NCBI RefSeq assembly: GCF_900089455.2
Contig: NZ_LT907988.1
Location: 3,782,001-3,846,000 of the forward strand
Source of the DNA: Orrella dioscoreae
GTDB taxonomy: Bacteria; Pseudomonadota; Gammaproteobacteria; Burkholderiales; Burkholderiaceae_B
DNA length: 64,000 nt
Direction: 5' to 3'
This document shows positions 39,581-49,465 of the stretch, in pieces (the stretch's first letter is position 1; every line of letters starts with the position of its first letter). The position numbers and the translations under genes are program-made. The notes beneath the pieces were generated by a model that was not told the DNA's origin, searched no databases, and saw nothing but the letters and a program-made list of their open reading frames with translations.

Positions 39581-42052
39581 ATGGCACCCTGCCTGCCCTC
39601 CCTCCCCGGCCGCCGCCTGAGCGCCGGACTTGCCGCCACCCTCGCCCTGTCCTTGGCGTGCAGCCTCCCCGCGCAGGCGCAGGCGGACCCGCCCGCACTG
39701 GCTGCCGCCCGGCAATTCGACGTTGCCCCGGGATCGCTGGGCGCCGTCCTGACGCAATACGCCAGCCAGGCCGGGATCGAGCTGACCGCTCCCAGCGCCT
39801 TGCTGCAAGGCAAGACCAGCGCGGGGCTGGCAGGCAGGTACGGCGTTGCCGAAGGATTCGACGTCCTGCTGCGCGGCCAGGGATTGCAGGCGACACGCAG
39901 CGTCTCGGGCGCGTATACGCTGCGCGCCGTGCCTGCTGCCGGCCCGGGCGCCGCCACCACGCTGACGCCGGTGACCGTCGTGGGGTCCGTGCGCGAAGAC
40001 CCCACCGCGGCGACGACCGGCTACCTGGCGCGACGCGGCCTGACGGGCAGCAAGACGGACACGCCCAATATCGAGATCCCGCAGGCCATCAGCGTCATCA
40101 CCCGCGACCAGATGCAGGACCAGGGCGTGGCGCCCGCCTTGCAGGATGCGCTGCGCTACACACCCGGCCTCATCGGCACGCGCGGCGTGAACCTGACCGA
40201 CGATTCGTTCAATATGCGCGGCTTCGCCGCAGGCCTTGCCACCACATCCAATACGCCGGTGTTCCGGGACGGCATGCGGCAATCCCCGGCCATGTATGCC
40301 TCGACCGTCGAACCCTACGGCATCGAGCGCATCGAGGTCATGCGCGGCCCTGGCTCGGTGCTGTTCGGCCAGGTGACGCCCGGCGGCCTGATCAACGTGA
40401 CGACCAAGCGGCCCACGGACACGCCGCTGCGGGAGATCGAACTGCAGGGCGGCAGCCACGATCACAAACAGGTGGGCATCGACCTGGGCGGACCGTTGGA
40501 CGACGACGGGGTTTGGAGCTATCGCGTGACCGCCATGGCGCGCGATGCCGACACGCAGACCGACTACATCCCGAACGACCGCCAGTACCTCGCGCCCGCG
40601 CTGACCTGGCGCCCTGCCGCGCATACCTCGCTGACGCTGCTGGCCAGCTATCAGCACACGCGCACCCTGTACAACTGGGGGCTGCCGGTGGCCGGCACGC
40701 TGCGCGACAACCCCAATGGCCGGCTGCCCCGCGATCGTTTCACCGGTGAACCCGATTTCGACGACTACGACACCAAGACCTGGACCGTCGGCTACCTGTT
40801 CGAACACAAGTTCAACGACACGCTGACGTTTCGGCAGAACGCGCGCTACTACCGATCCGACATGACCTGGAACTCCGCCTACGGCGCCGCCATGCAACCC
40901 AACCAGCGGCTGCTGAACCGCTTCGGCTTCATCCGCTCGGACGAATACAAGTCCTTCAGCGTGGACACCCAGATGCAGGCCAACTGGCGCCACGGCAATA
41001 TCGCGCACACGACCCTGGCCGGCATCGATTATTCCTATACCCCCTGGGTGCGCGACGAACGGCGGGGCCAGGTGGCGGCACTGGATCTCTACAACCCGGT
41101 CTATGGCGCACCCATCATTCCCAACGCGCGCTCCAGCCGCGTGCTGGATACCGATGCCTCGCAAATGGGCTTCTACCTGCAGGAGCAGATGAAGATCGCG
41201 CAGCGCTGGGTCGTGATGGCGGGCGTGCGACACGACCGCAGCCGCAGCACGATCGATGGCGTCCTGACCACCGGCGCGGCCAACAGCCCGGAAAGCCGCC
41301 TCAAGCTGCGCGACCGCAACAGCGCCACCACGGGCCGCGCGGGCCTGGTGTATCTCTTCGACAACGGCTGGGCGCCCTACGTCAGCGCCGCCACCTCCTT
41401 CGAGCCCGAGTCCGGCGCGGTGGACTTCAACGGAGACACCTTCGAACCCACCAAGGGCAGGCAGTACGAAGTGGGCGTGAAGTTCGAATCACCGTCCAGT
41501 CCCTACATGTTCGGCGCCTCGGTCTATGACCTGCGCCGCAGCAACGTGCTGACCGCGGATCCTTTGCATCCGGGCTATTCGGTGCAGACGGGCGCCATCC
41601 GGTCACGGGGCCTGGAGCTGGAAGCGAAGGCCGACATCGCCAGGCAGTGGCAGTTGATCGGCGCCTATACCTACACCAACGCCAAGATCCTGCGCAGCAA
41701 CGCAGGCGATGCGGGCACCGCCCCACCCGGCGTGCCGCGCCACACGATCGCGCTGTGGGGGGTCTATCGCTTCGGCGATGCAGTGGCCCCCGGCCTGAAG
41801 GCGGGCGCGGGCGCGCGCCACATCATCGGCACCAGCGGCTACGTGCTCGGCACCACGCCCACCGATGCCAGGTTGCCCTCCTATACCGTGGTCGACGCCA
41901 TGCTGGGCTACGAGACCGGGCCATGGACGCTGACGCTGAACGTCAACAACCTGCTCGACAAGCGCTACGTGCAGTCCTGCTATTACGCCACCACCACTTG
42001 CTTCTATGGCGAAGGCCGCAGCGCCATCGCTCGCGCAGCCTACCGCTGGTAA
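39581..42052 (+). CDS. TonB-dependent ferric-siderophore receptor with signalling domain, module 1
   Basis: Outer-membrane transporter of 823 residues. After a signal peptide (ATLALSLACSLPAQAQA) comes an N-terminal STN signalling domain (about 38-110, ARQFDVAPGSLGAVLTQYASQAG), which identifies a transducer that talks to FecR. The plug follows (EIPQAISVITRDQMQDQG, then RGPGSVLFGQVTPGGLINVTTKRP), then the 22-strand barrel ending in an aromatic residue (AAYRW). The siderophore is not predictable. GAGGATC precedes the ATG, and a FecI-type promoter lies 81 nt upstream. Confidence 0.93.
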   Translation: MAPCLPSLPGRRLSAGLAATLALSLACSLPAQAQADPPALAAARQFDVAPGSLGAVLTQYASQAGIELTAPSALLQGKTSAGLAGRYGVAEGFDVLLRGQGLQATRSVSGAYTLRAVPAAGPGAATTLTPVTVVGSVREDPTAATTGYLARRGLTGSKTDTPNIEIPQAISVITRDQMQDQGVAPALQDALRYTPGLIGTRGVNLTDDSFNMRGFAAGLATTSNTPVFRDGMRQSPAMYASTVEPYGIERIEVMRGPGSVLFGQVTPGGLINVTTKRPTDTPLREIELQGGSHDHKQVGIDLGGPLDDDGVWSYRVTAMARDADTQTDYIPNDRQYLAPALTWRPAAHTSLTLLASYQHTRTLYNWGLPVAGTLRDNPNGRLPRDRFTGEPDFDDYDTKTWTVGYLFEHKFNDTLTFRQNARYYRSDMTWNSAYGAAMQPNQRLLNRFGFIRSDEYKSFSVDTQMQANWRHGNIAHTTLAGIDYSYTPWVRDERRGQVAALDLYNPVYGAPIIPNARSSRVLDTDASQMGFYLQEQMKIAQRWVVMAGVRHDRSRSTIDGVLTTGAANSPESRLKLRDRNSATTGRAGLVYLFDNGWAPYVSAATSFEPESGAVDFNGDTFEPTKGRQYEVGVKFESPSSPYMFGASVYDLRRSNVLTADPLHPGYSVQTGAIRSRGLELEAKADIARQWQLIGAYTYTNAKILRSNAGDAGTAPPGVPRHTIALWGVYRFGDAVAPGLKAGAGARHIIGTSGYVLGTTPTDARLPSYTVVDAMLGYETGPWTLTLNVNNLLDKRYVQSCYYATTTCFYGEGRSAIARAAYRW

Positions 42053-42072
42053 AGACGCAGCGGGCGCATACA

Positions 42073-43338
42073 GTGGGACGGCAAGCCGAATCCGGCGCGG
42101 GCCTTGCGCTGCCGCGCCTGCAACGGCAGCACCTCGTGCTGCTGCACCGCTATGTCGGCCTGCTCATGGCGGCATTCCTGCTGATTGCCGCGATCACCGG
42201 CACGTTGCTGGCCTTTCGCGAGGAACTGGACCAGGCATTGGCGCCCGAGCTGTTCTTCGCCGACAGCGATGCAAGGACGCCATTGCTGGATCCCTACACC
42301 TTGCGCGAACGCGTCTCCGCCCAGCTGGGACCGCTCGCCAGGGTCGATGCCGTCGTGCTGGCCTTGCGGCCTGGCCGGACCGTCCGCTTTCCGGTGGCCC
42401 CCAACCCCGACCTCGCCACGGGTACGTTCGCCGTGCTGGGCCATGACGAGATCTACGCGGACCCGCACACCGGCAAGATCCAGGGCAGGCGGTATCGGGA
42501 AAGACTGGGCGTATCCGCCGCGCAGGTCGTGCCCTCGCTCTTCGTCATCCACCATTCGCTGGCACTGCCCGGCAGATGGGGCACGCTGCTGCTGGGCGTG
42601 ATCTCGTTGCTCTGGACCCTCGATTGCTTCGCGGGCGCGTGGCTGACCTTGCCCAGGGGCCGGCCCTTCATGCAGAAATGGCGACCGGCCTGGCAACTGA
42701 AGTGGGGGGCGGGCGCCTACCGCGCCACCCTGGACCTGCATCGCGCGGGGGGCCTGTGGGGCTGGGCCGTGTTGCTGCTCTTCGCCTGGTCCAGCGTGAT
42801 GTTCAACCTGCGCGAGCCGGTGTTCCGACCCGTCATGGGCCTGTTCCTCGACTTCGACGACTCCTGGCGCAGCGTGCCCATGCGTTCGTCGCCCGTCCTG
42901 CGACCCCGCCTGGACTGGCCTGCCGCGCACGCGGCGGCACGCAAGGCCATGCAGGAACTGGCGCGCGAGACAGGCATGCGCGTCAACGCCGAGGAACGCC
43001 TGCAACTGGACAGGCGCCGGGGCGTGTACGCCTATCTCGTCCACTCCACCCTGGACCTGCGGCCCACCGTCGGCAACACGGCGATCCTGATCGACGCCGA
43101 CACGGGCCAGGCGCTGGGACGCTGGCTGCCCACCGGCGGACCGGCGGGCAACACCGTCAGCAACTGGCTGGGCGCCCTGCACATGGCCCATGTCTTCGGA
43201 CGCCCCTACCAGGTGTTCGTCGCGCTGACCGGCCTGCTCACTGCGCTGCTTACCGTCACCGGCGTGCTGATATGGCTGCGCAAGCGCCGCGCGCGGCATG
43301 CCAGGCCCCCCGGCGGCCCCTCAGGCCAGTACCGGTAG
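42073..43338 (+). CDS. PepSY-domain inner-membrane protein (iron-regulated, PiuB-like)
   Basis: Membrane protein of 421 residues with about four to five helices. The first contains VGLLMAAFLLIAAITGTLLAFREEL, the PepSY_TM signature, and further helices are LLLGVISLLWTLDCFAGAWLTL, GWAVLLLFAWSSVMFNL and VFVALTGLLTALLTVTGVLIWL. Related proteins follow siderophore receptors and help release iron in or across the inner membrane (family context). A GTG at 42073, 20 nt after the receptor stop, is the best start, because the next ATG would cut the first helix. Confidence 0.83.
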   Translation: MGRQAESGAGLALPRLQRQHLVLLHRYVGLLMAAFLLIAAITGTLLAFREELDQALAPELFFADSDARTPLLDPYTLRERVSAQLGPLARVDAVVLALRPGRTVRFPVAPNPDLATGTFAVLGHDEIYADPHTGKIQGRRYRERLGVSAAQVVPSLFVIHHSLALPGRWGTLLLGVISLLWTLDCFAGAWLTLPRGRPFMQKWRPAWQLKWGAGAYRATLDLHRAGGLWGWAVLLLFAWSSVMFNLREPVFRPVMGLFLDFDDSWRSVPMRSSPVLRPRLDWPAAHAAARKAMQELARETGMRVNAEERLQLDRRRGVYAYLVHSTLDLRPTVGNTAILIDADTGQALGRWLPTGGPAGNTVSNWLGALHMAHVFGRPYQVFVALTGLLTALLTVTGVLIWLRKRRARHARPPGGPSGQYR

Positions 43339-43356
43339 GCCAGGCAGCCGGCACGC

Positions 43357-44256
43357 TCAGCGGTCCCGTGCCCGGCCTCCCAGCGTGGCAAAGAAACTTG
43401 CCACGAAGGCGCCGACCAGCATCGACACGAACGCCCAGAAGGAAAACGCCGCCGCGGCCTTGCGCGCGGTATCGGCGGCCTCGCGGGCCTTCTGTTCGGC
43501 CTCCTGGGCCACCTGCCTGGCCTGGTCCTCGACCTGCTTCAGGCGTTGCTGCGCGCTGGCCTCGTCCACGCCCGCTTCCCGGGCGATCAACTTCACCAGG
43601 TACGCGCGATCCGCCTCGGAGAGCTGGCCGGTGGACAGGCTGCGTCCCAGGATGCGCGACGCCTCCTGGCGAGTGTCGCCCGGCGCGCCCGTGGCGGCGG
43701 GATCGTCGGCGCGGAACAACGCATCCGTGAAGTAGTCCAGCGAAAGACCCTCGCCTTCCCCTTGCGCGGCTTGCCCCGCCGCCGCCGTGAGCGCGCTGGC
43801 GCCCGCGCCGGCCACCGCCCCGCCCACCTTGGCGGCGCCCGAGACGGCGGACGAGAGTGCCGAACCGACCAGGATCAAACCCACCAGGGCGCTCAGCGCC
43901 CAGACGAGAAACCCGTGCGCGGTATCCCGGAAATAGGCTTCGTCATTATTGACATCCGTCCATTTCGTGCGCAGGCGGCCCGTCACATAACCTGCAATGC
44001 CATAGGCGATGACCTGCGTCGCGAACAGCCATGCAATCGACCCGACCGCCAGCGTGGTGCCCGATGCGCCTTCGTCACGCCACGGCGAAACCGAGAGGAA
44101 TCCGAAACCGGAGCCGCCGGTCAGGAGCAATGCCGATACCGCGGCGGCAATGACCGCCCCGGCGACGACTGCCCCCCACGACACGGCGGATCGGGAGGAC
44201 TCCAGGCCGCCGTGACCATAGGGGGAGGAGGAGATGGATGTCTGGGTATTTTGCAT
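43357..44256 (-). CDS. Multi-pass membrane protein with coiled coil, unknown function
   Basis: A 299-residue protein of unknown role. Three hydrophobic segments lie in the N-terminal half (about 23-45, 68-92 and 112-135). A Gly/Ala-rich stretch and a long charged helix rich in Glu, Gln, Lys and Ala follow (VEDQARQVAQEAEQKAREAA), then a C-terminal membrane helix (FWAFVSMLVGAFVASFFATL). AAGGA precedes the ATG. It lies downstream of the second TonB receptor on the same strand but 258 nt away, and converges with the PepSY gene. Such proteins occur among general-stress genes, but I cannot assign a function. Confidence 0.72.
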   Translation of the reverse strand: MQNTQTSISSSPYGHGGLESSRSAVSWGAVVAGAVIAAAVSALLLTGGSGFGFLSVSPWRDEGASGTTLAVGSIAWLFATQVIAYGIAGYVTGRLRTKWTDVNNDEAYFRDTAHGFLVWALSALVGLILVGSALSSAVSGAAKVGGAVAGAGASALTAAAGQAAQGEGEGLSLDYFTDALFRADDPAATGAPGDTRQEASRILGRSLSTGQLSEADRAYLVKLIAREAGVDEASAQQRLKQVEDQARQVAQEAEQKAREAADTARKAAAAFSFWAFVSMLVGAFVASFFATLGGRARDR

Positions 44257-44514
44257 GACGATTCCTTTGTTGGAGGCACAGAAAATCGGCACTACGAAAA
44301 ACTCATCCGGATATGAAAACGTGTGGCAGGCAACACCAGCGCGCCAGCAAAAGATACCAGCGATGGTTTTTTTCGCAAGGACCCGCTTTAAACAAAAGCC
44401 TTCTGAAATAATGTTTGGAAATAAATAAGCGCTTGGGCCGCGCAAAATGAATACTGGCATCACCCTTGCGGCCAATCCTGCAGGCGCGGGCCGGCGGCGG
44501 CACGCCGTCCGCGA

Positions 44515-46956
44515 TCAGTAGCGGTAACGCAGATTCAGCATCACGCTGCGCGGCTGGCCGTAATAGTTCTGGCGCGTCGCGCCGCCCAGCTTCTCGTAGT
44601 ACTTCCGGTCGAACAGGTTCTCCACCGTCAGCGTGCCGTCCAGATGCCTGTCGAAGGCATAGCCCAGTTGCGCCGTCACCAGGGTGACGCTGCCCTGCTC
44701 CCAGCGCACGTTGCCCGCCTGGTGATGGAAGCCGCTGTGGTAGCGCACCCCGCCGCCCACGCTGAAACCTTGCAGCGCCTCATCCTGGAAGGCGTAGCGC
44801 GTCCACAGGTGCATGGCGTGGCGCGGCGTCAGCGTGTTGAAGGCCAGGCCCTTCTGCGTGACCGGCGCCTCCAGGTATTTGGTCTGGGTATAGGCGTAGC
44901 CCGCCGTCACATCCCAGCCCGGCATCGGCGACCCGCTGATCTCCGTCTCGAAGCCCTGGCTGCGCACCCGGCCCGCCGCAATCGAGAACATGGGATTGTC
45001 GGGATCTGCCATGGCGCGGTTGCGGTCCACGATCTGGAACACCGCCGCGTGGGCGTTCAGGCGGCCATCCAGGAACGCGCCCTTCAGGCCGGTCTCCCAC
45101 TGCCGTCCCTGGCGCGGCTTCAGCGTATTGCCCTGCGCGTCGGTGCTGGTCTGCGGCTGGAAGATGCTGGTGTAGCTGACATAGGCGGAGACCGTCGGGG
45201 TCAGGTCGGCGACGATGCCCGCATAGGGCGCCGGGCGGCCCTTGATCCGGTCGACGGATTGGTTGAACTCGCCGAAGTACATATTGTTGTTGCGCGCGTC
45301 GTTCTTCCACCACGTCAGTCGCGCGCCGCCGATCACCTTCAGCCAGTCGGTCACGGCGATGTTGGCGCGCGAGTACAGCCCCACCTGGCTGACACGCCCT
45401 TCGTTGCCGTTCACGCGGTCCATCTCCGGCTCGGCAGGGTTGCGCACCGGCGCGTGGATGTTCGTCGGGAACACGCTGCCGCCGCCGTAGCTGAAGTTCT
45501 TCAGCGTATAGGTATAGTCCGCGCCGACCAGCAGGGAATGCTCACGGCCGAACAGCGTGAAGGGCTGGTTCAGGTTCAGGTCGGCGCCGGTGGTCTGCCA
45601 GTGGTTGCGATAGGACCACGCGATGATGTTCGTGTCGCCATTGGCCGGATTGACCGGCGCGTTCGGCCACGTGAAGATCCGCGCGGGCGTGTCCGTGTCG
45701 CGATGGAACACGCTGGCCTTGATGCGGCCGCCCTGCGCCAGCCGGTGTTCCAGATCGGCGAAGAGCTCGGTGGTGTCCTCTTCCAGCCGCGTCCAGTCCG
45801 CGCTGACATTGGTGCTGCGCTTCACGTCCAGCAGGTCGCCATTGGCATAGGCAGGCAAGCCGAAGGCCGGCCGGCCGCGCGCCTGTTGGTGCGTGATGCC
45901 CGCGGCCACGGTCGTGTCCACGCCCAGATCGGCCTCGATGATGCCGTACAGCGTCGGCCGGCGCGAATCGACGCGGTCGACGAATGAACCGCGGTCCTCA
46001 TAGGCCGCGATGAAACGCCCACGCACCTTGCCCGCCTCGTCGAAGGGCGTGCTGAGATCCGCCACGGCGCGGTAATAATCCCAGGTGCCCACGCTGGCCT
46101 GCGCCTCGAAGCCGAAGGTTTCCAGCGGACGCTTGCGCACCAGGTTCACGCTGCCGCCGGGCTCGCCGCTGCCCTGGTACAAGCCCGCGGGTCCGCGCAG
46201 CACTTCGATGCGGTCATAGATGGCCAGGTCGAACCCCGTGGACAGGTTGCCGCTGCCCGCGGGCGCCGACAGGCCATCGACCTGGATGGCGTCCAGCGAG
46301 TAGCCGCGCGAAATGAAGCCGGACATGTTCATGCCCGTGCTCAGCGTCTCGACCGTGATGCCGGTGACGTTGCGCATGGCATCGGACAGGCTGTTCAGGT
46401 TCTGGTCGTCCATCTGCTTGCGCGTCACCACCGATACCGACTGCGGAATCTCACGCAGGGTCTGGCCGCCCTTGCCGATCGTGACCGCGCGGCTGGCATA
46501 GCTGCCCGAGCCTTCGCTGGTGGCGATGGGCGCCACGCCCAGCACCGTGACCGGCGCCAACGCCGACGCCGACGAGGCCGGCACCGGCTCCAGCCCATAA
46601 CGACCGGGCCCGCGCGGCACGGCGCGGTAGCCGCTGCCGCGCAACAGGCGGTCGAATCCCTCCTGTACGCCATGGTCGCCACGCAGGCCGGCGCTTTGGC
46701 GGCCTGCCAGCAGGGTCGGATCGAAAACCAGTTGCACGCCCGCGCCGGCCGCGAACTGTGCCAGGACGTCGCCCAGCGCACCCGCCGCGATCTGCTGCGC
46801 CGGGGCCGGCGACGTCTGCGACCAGGCGGCGCCAGGCAACGCGGCGCCCAAGGCGGCACACAGCGCCAGCATGCGCAGGCCGGGGACACGGCGGGAATTG
46901 ACGGAAGAAGCAGCCGGGTGGGAAGCGCTGGCGGCGAGCGCGCGTTGGCGAGCCAT
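44515..46956 (-). CDS. TonB-dependent ferric-siderophore receptor with signalling domain, module 2
   Basis: Outer-membrane transporter of 813 residues. It has a signal peptide (LRMLALCAALGAALPGAAWS), an STN domain (about 55-115, ALGDVLAQFAAGAGVQLVFDP), a plug with EIPQSVSVVTRKQMDDQN and RGPAGLYQGSGEPGGSVNLVRKRP, and a barrel ending LNLRYRY. Features are those of FpvA/FoxA-type hydroxamate-siderophore transducers; the ligand is unknown. The ATG at 46956 is chosen; another lies 14 codons upstream. It follows the module 2 fecI-fecR pair. A weak FecI-like site (TGAAAT-N18-TC) overlaps the fecR stop. Confidence 0.92.
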   Translation of the reverse strand: MARQRALAASASHPAASSVNSRRVPGLRMLALCAALGAALPGAAWSQTSPAPAQQIAAGALGDVLAQFAAGAGVQLVFDPTLLAGRQSAGLRGDHGVQEGFDRLLRGSGYRAVPRGPGRYGLEPVPASSASALAPVTVLGVAPIATSEGSGSYASRAVTIGKGGQTLREIPQSVSVVTRKQMDDQNLNSLSDAMRNVTGITVETLSTGMNMSGFISRGYSLDAIQVDGLSAPAGSGNLSTGFDLAIYDRIEVLRGPAGLYQGSGEPGGSVNLVRKRPLETFGFEAQASVGTWDYYRAVADLSTPFDEAGKVRGRFIAAYEDRGSFVDRVDSRRPTLYGIIEADLGVDTTVAAGITHQQARGRPAFGLPAYANGDLLDVKRSTNVSADWTRLEEDTTELFADLEHRLAQGGRIKASVFHRDTDTPARIFTWPNAPVNPANGDTNIIAWSYRNHWQTTGADLNLNQPFTLFGREHSLLVGADYTYTLKNFSYGGGSVFPTNIHAPVRNPAEPEMDRVNGNEGRVSQVGLYSRANIAVTDWLKVIGGARLTWWKNDARNNNMYFGEFNQSVDRIKGRPAPYAGIVADLTPTVSAYVSYTSIFQPQTSTDAQGNTLKPRQGRQWETGLKGAFLDGRLNAHAAVFQIVDRNRAMADPDNPMFSIAAGRVRSQGFETEISGSPMPGWDVTAGYAYTQTKYLEAPVTQKGLAFNTLTPRHAMHLWTRYAFQDEALQGFSVGGGVRYHSGFHHQAGNVRWEQGSVTLVTAQLGYAFDRHLDGTLTVENLFDRKYYEKLGGATRQNYYGQPRSVMLNLRYRY

Positions 46957-47070
46957 GAAGGGAACGTCCTTAGGTCGGGAAAGTGGAGGGATGCGCATTG
47001 CCGGGCAACGCGCCTTCCTCTCTCTCTCCGGACGAGAAGGAAAAAGTGATCACTGTCTGGCGAAGTTATT

Positions 47071-48063
47071 TCAGGCCGGGCCGACCGATACCCAGTAGCG
47101 GCTGAAACGCCTCACCCGCAAGGGCAATTGGCCTTGCAGCGTGTCCAGCGCCGCGTCGGTGTCGGCCAGGGACAAGGCGCCGGACACGGGCAGGTCGGCC
47201 ACCGCCGGATCACAGCGCAGCACGCCGGGACGGTAGCGGCCCAGCTCGGCCAACAGGTCCGCCAGGCGCATGTTGCGCGCCACCAGCATGCCCTGGCGCC
47301 ACAGCAGCGCAGACGCGTCCACGACGGACTGGACGGGCTCGGCCCCCGGCAGGAAGCGCGCCTGCTCGCCCGCGCCCAAGCGGATGGCATCCCCCGTGAC
47401 GGGTCGCCACAGCACGGCATGCTGAAACACCGCCACTTGCACGCCCGGCGCCAGGCGACGCACCGTGAAGCGGGTGCCTTGCGGCTCGACCTCACCCCAC
47501 GGCGTTTCCACCCGCAAGGGACGGCCCGCCGGGTCGGCGTGACCCGTCTCGACGAAGACTTCCCCGGCATGCAGCACCAGCCGCCGCTCCGTGGGGGTAA
47601 ATCTCACGCTCACCGCGCTGGCGGTGTTCAGCACGAGTTGCGTGCCGTCATCCAGGGTCAGCGACCGGCGCTCTCCCGTGCCGGTGGATAGGTCGGCCGT
47701 CCATACCTGCCAGGGCTGTTCGCGCCACGCCAACCAGGCCACCGGTGCGGCCAGCACCAGGCCCGCGCCGGCGCGCAGGACCGCGCGGCGGTTTGCCGTG
47801 CGCCTGGCGCCCCGACGCTGCGCCAGGCGCACGGCTTGGGGGCCGATGCCCGCGGGCAATGCGTCGAATGCGCCCAGCACCTTTTCCGCCCGCGCCCAGG
47901 CACGCGCCTGGGCCTCGCCCTGTCCCAGCCAGGCCTCGAAGGCCTGGTGGTCAGCCGCGCCGGGGCGCTCATAACGCAGGCGCAACACCCACTCCGCGGC
48001 TTCCTCCAGCAATGCCGGGTCTACCGGCAGCGCCGCCCCGTCATCCGTCACGAGGGTGCTCAT
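47071..48063 (-). CDS. FecR-like sigma regulator, module 2
   Basis: Membrane regulator of 330 residues with the same architecture as the module 1 protein: an N-terminal cytoplasmic part (EEAAEWVLRLRYERPG), a membrane helix (AVLRAGAGLVLAAPVAWLAW), the FecR domain (LTLDDGTQLVLNTASAVSVRF) and a C-terminal receptor-contact domain. Its ATG overlaps the sigma-factor stop by 4 nt. It should couple the STN domain of the receptor at 44515 to the sigma factor at 48060. Confidence 0.92.
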   Translation of the reverse strand: MSTLVTDDGAALPVDPALLEEAAEWVLRLRYERPGAADHQAFEAWLGQGEAQARAWARAEKVLGAFDALPAGIGPQAVRLAQRRGARRTANRRAVLRAGAGLVLAAPVAWLAWREQPWQVWTADLSTGTGERRSLTLDDGTQLVLNTASAVSVRFTPTERRLVLHAGEVFVETGHADPAGRPLRVETPWGEVEPQGTRFTVRRLAPGVQVAVFQHAVLWRPVTGDAIRLGAGEQARFLPGAEPVQSVVDASALLWRQGMLVARNMRLADLLAELGRYRPGVLRCDPAVADLPVSGALSLADTDAALDTLQGQLPLRVRRFSRYWVSVGPA

Positions 48064-48563
48064 TCCGCCGCCAGCATGCAGGCCATCAGTGCGCGGTGGA
48101 TATGGCGGCGCACCGTGATGGCGGGCTTGCCCGTCCGTTCCGCGATCTCCCGCAGCGTCATGCCGTCCAGTTGCGCCATCAGGAAGACGTCACGCGTGAA
48201 GGCGGGCAGGCTGTCCAGCAGCGCATCCACGCGCAGCAGGGCCTCGACGATCAGCACCCCCGCCTCGGGCGACGGCGCCACCGCCTCCGGCACCCGCGCC
48301 AGCGCGTCCAGGTAGGCCTGCTCGACGTCACGGCGACGCCAGTGATCGACGAGCAATCCCTTGGCGATATGCGTGATCAGCGCGCGCGGCTCGTCCCGCA
48401 GGGCATGCACGCGCCGCGAGGTCATCAGGCGCAGGAAGGTGTCGTGCGCCAGATCGGCGGACGCGAATGCGTCCCCAAGGCGCCGGCGGAACCATCCCCT
48501 GAGCCAGCCGTGATGGGCGAGATACAGCGCCTCCACCGTCTGGCGCGCGGATAGGTCGGTCAT
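48060..48563 (-). CDS. FecI-like ECF sigma factor, module 2
   Basis: Iron-starvation sigma factor of 167 residues. Region 2 has YLAHHGWLRGWFRRRLGDAFASADLAHDTFLRLM, nearly parallel to module 1, and region 4 has DGMTLREIAERTGKPAITVRRHIHRAL. I start it at the ATG of MTDLSARQ; the upstream extension covers the Fur site. It is co-transcribed with fecR-like 47071 and probably activates the receptor gene downstream. A strong Fur box lies 38 nt before its start. Confidence 0.92.
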   Translation of the reverse strand: MTDLSARQTVEALYLAHHGWLRGWFRRRLGDAFASADLAHDTFLRLMTSRRVHALRDEPRALITHIAKGLLVDHWRRRDVEQAYLDALARVPEAVAPSPEAGVLIVEALLRVDALLDSLPAFTRDVFLMAQLDGMTLREIAERTGKPAITVRRHIHRALMACMLAAE

Positions 48564-48600
48564 TGAATGGGGAGCGGGAAAGGACTGGGGAAGAAAATAA

Positions 48601-48615
48601 TGAGAATTCTTATCA
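48601..48615. promoter_or_regulatory. Fur box between FecI module 2 and the motor-like operon
   Basis: TGAGAATTCTTATCA matches the 7-1-7 Fur consensus TGATAATNATTATCA at 12 of 14 defined positions, and the flanks are AT-rich. It lies 38 nt before the sigma gene and 115 nt before the divergent DUF3348 gene, so its main target is the FecIR module. Confidence 0.72.
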
Positions 48616-48729
48616 ATTATGAAGTAAAGCCCCGCGCAGCACAAAATCTTTAGGTTGTCCCCATTTCCAACCTGACGGTCATGCACAACGCCCCCGCGTG
48701 TAAACTTCAGGCTTTTTGATTCCCGCTGT

Positions 48730-49440
48730 ATGGCAGAAGCCTCCCGACGCGCGCGCTTCAGCGGCCCCGCACTGGTTCGCCTGCTGGCTCGCCTGGCGGA
48801 CATCGACGCAACTGAAAGCAAACAGGCGCTTCCAGACCGACTGAGCCAGTGGCTGGGCTGGTCCGACGCCATCACGCTGTCAGCCGCGCACAACGGCGAA
48901 CCGCCACCCGTCCCTCCCGGCGCGCCCGTCTTCGATGACGAGCAAGGCCTGGAGGTGCAACGCTTGCGCGCCACGCTTGCCGGCGCCATCGATGACGACA
49001 GTCCGTTCAGGGGCAGGCCGGGCGCCCCGGCGCCCGCCCCCGCGCTCGACTACGTGGCCTATCGCCAGCACTACGTCTTCCTGCAGAAGACGATGGACAC
49101 GGCGATCTCGCCGCTGCGCGTCCGCCTGCGCGCCATGCTGGCCGCCCGTGCCGGAGAGATGACCCGGCTGGCCGTCGTCGATGCGCTGATGGAACGCACC
49201 CTGAGCCCGCGCGAACGCGTGCTGTTCGGCAAGATTCCCACCGTGCTGGAACGGCGCTTCCGCCAGTTGCGCGACGACGATATCGCGGCGCGGACCGATG
49301 GCGAGGACGACAGTGCGCCGATCGCAGCCGGCCCCTGGCTGGACGTGTTCCGCCAGGACATGCGCGGCGTGCTGCGTGCCGAGCTCGACGTCCGCCTGCA
49401 GCCCGTGGAAGGACTGCTGGCCGCGTTGCGCGGCAGCTGA
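48730..49440 (+). CDS. DUF3348-family protein, first gene of MotAB/ZorAB-like operon
   Basis: Cytoplasmic protein of 236 residues with no recognisable catalytic motif and no membrane segment. It is mostly helical: an N-terminal part (SGPALVRLLARLADIDATESKQALPDRLSQWLGW), a Pro/Ala-rich linker near residue 100, and a conserved-looking core (YRQHYVFLQKTMDTAISPLRVRLRAML and FGKIPTVLERRFRQL). I recognise it as DUF3348 by sequence and neighbours. It heads a four-gene operon with MotA-like and MotB-like proteins, so it may be an accessory or effector of that membrane complex (inference). Confidence 0.83.
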   Translation: MAEASRRARFSGPALVRLLARLADIDATESKQALPDRLSQWLGWSDAITLSAAHNGEPPPVPPGAPVFDDEQGLEVQRLRATLAGAIDDDSPFRGRPGAPAPAPALDYVAYRQHYVFLQKTMDTAISPLRVRLRAMLAARAGEMTRLAVVDALMERTLSPRERVLFGKIPTVLERRFRQLRDDDIAARTDGEDDSAPIAAGPWLDVFRQDMRGVLRAELDVRLQPVEGLLAALRGS

Positions 49441-49465
49441 CAACAACATAGACAAGACAGACCCC

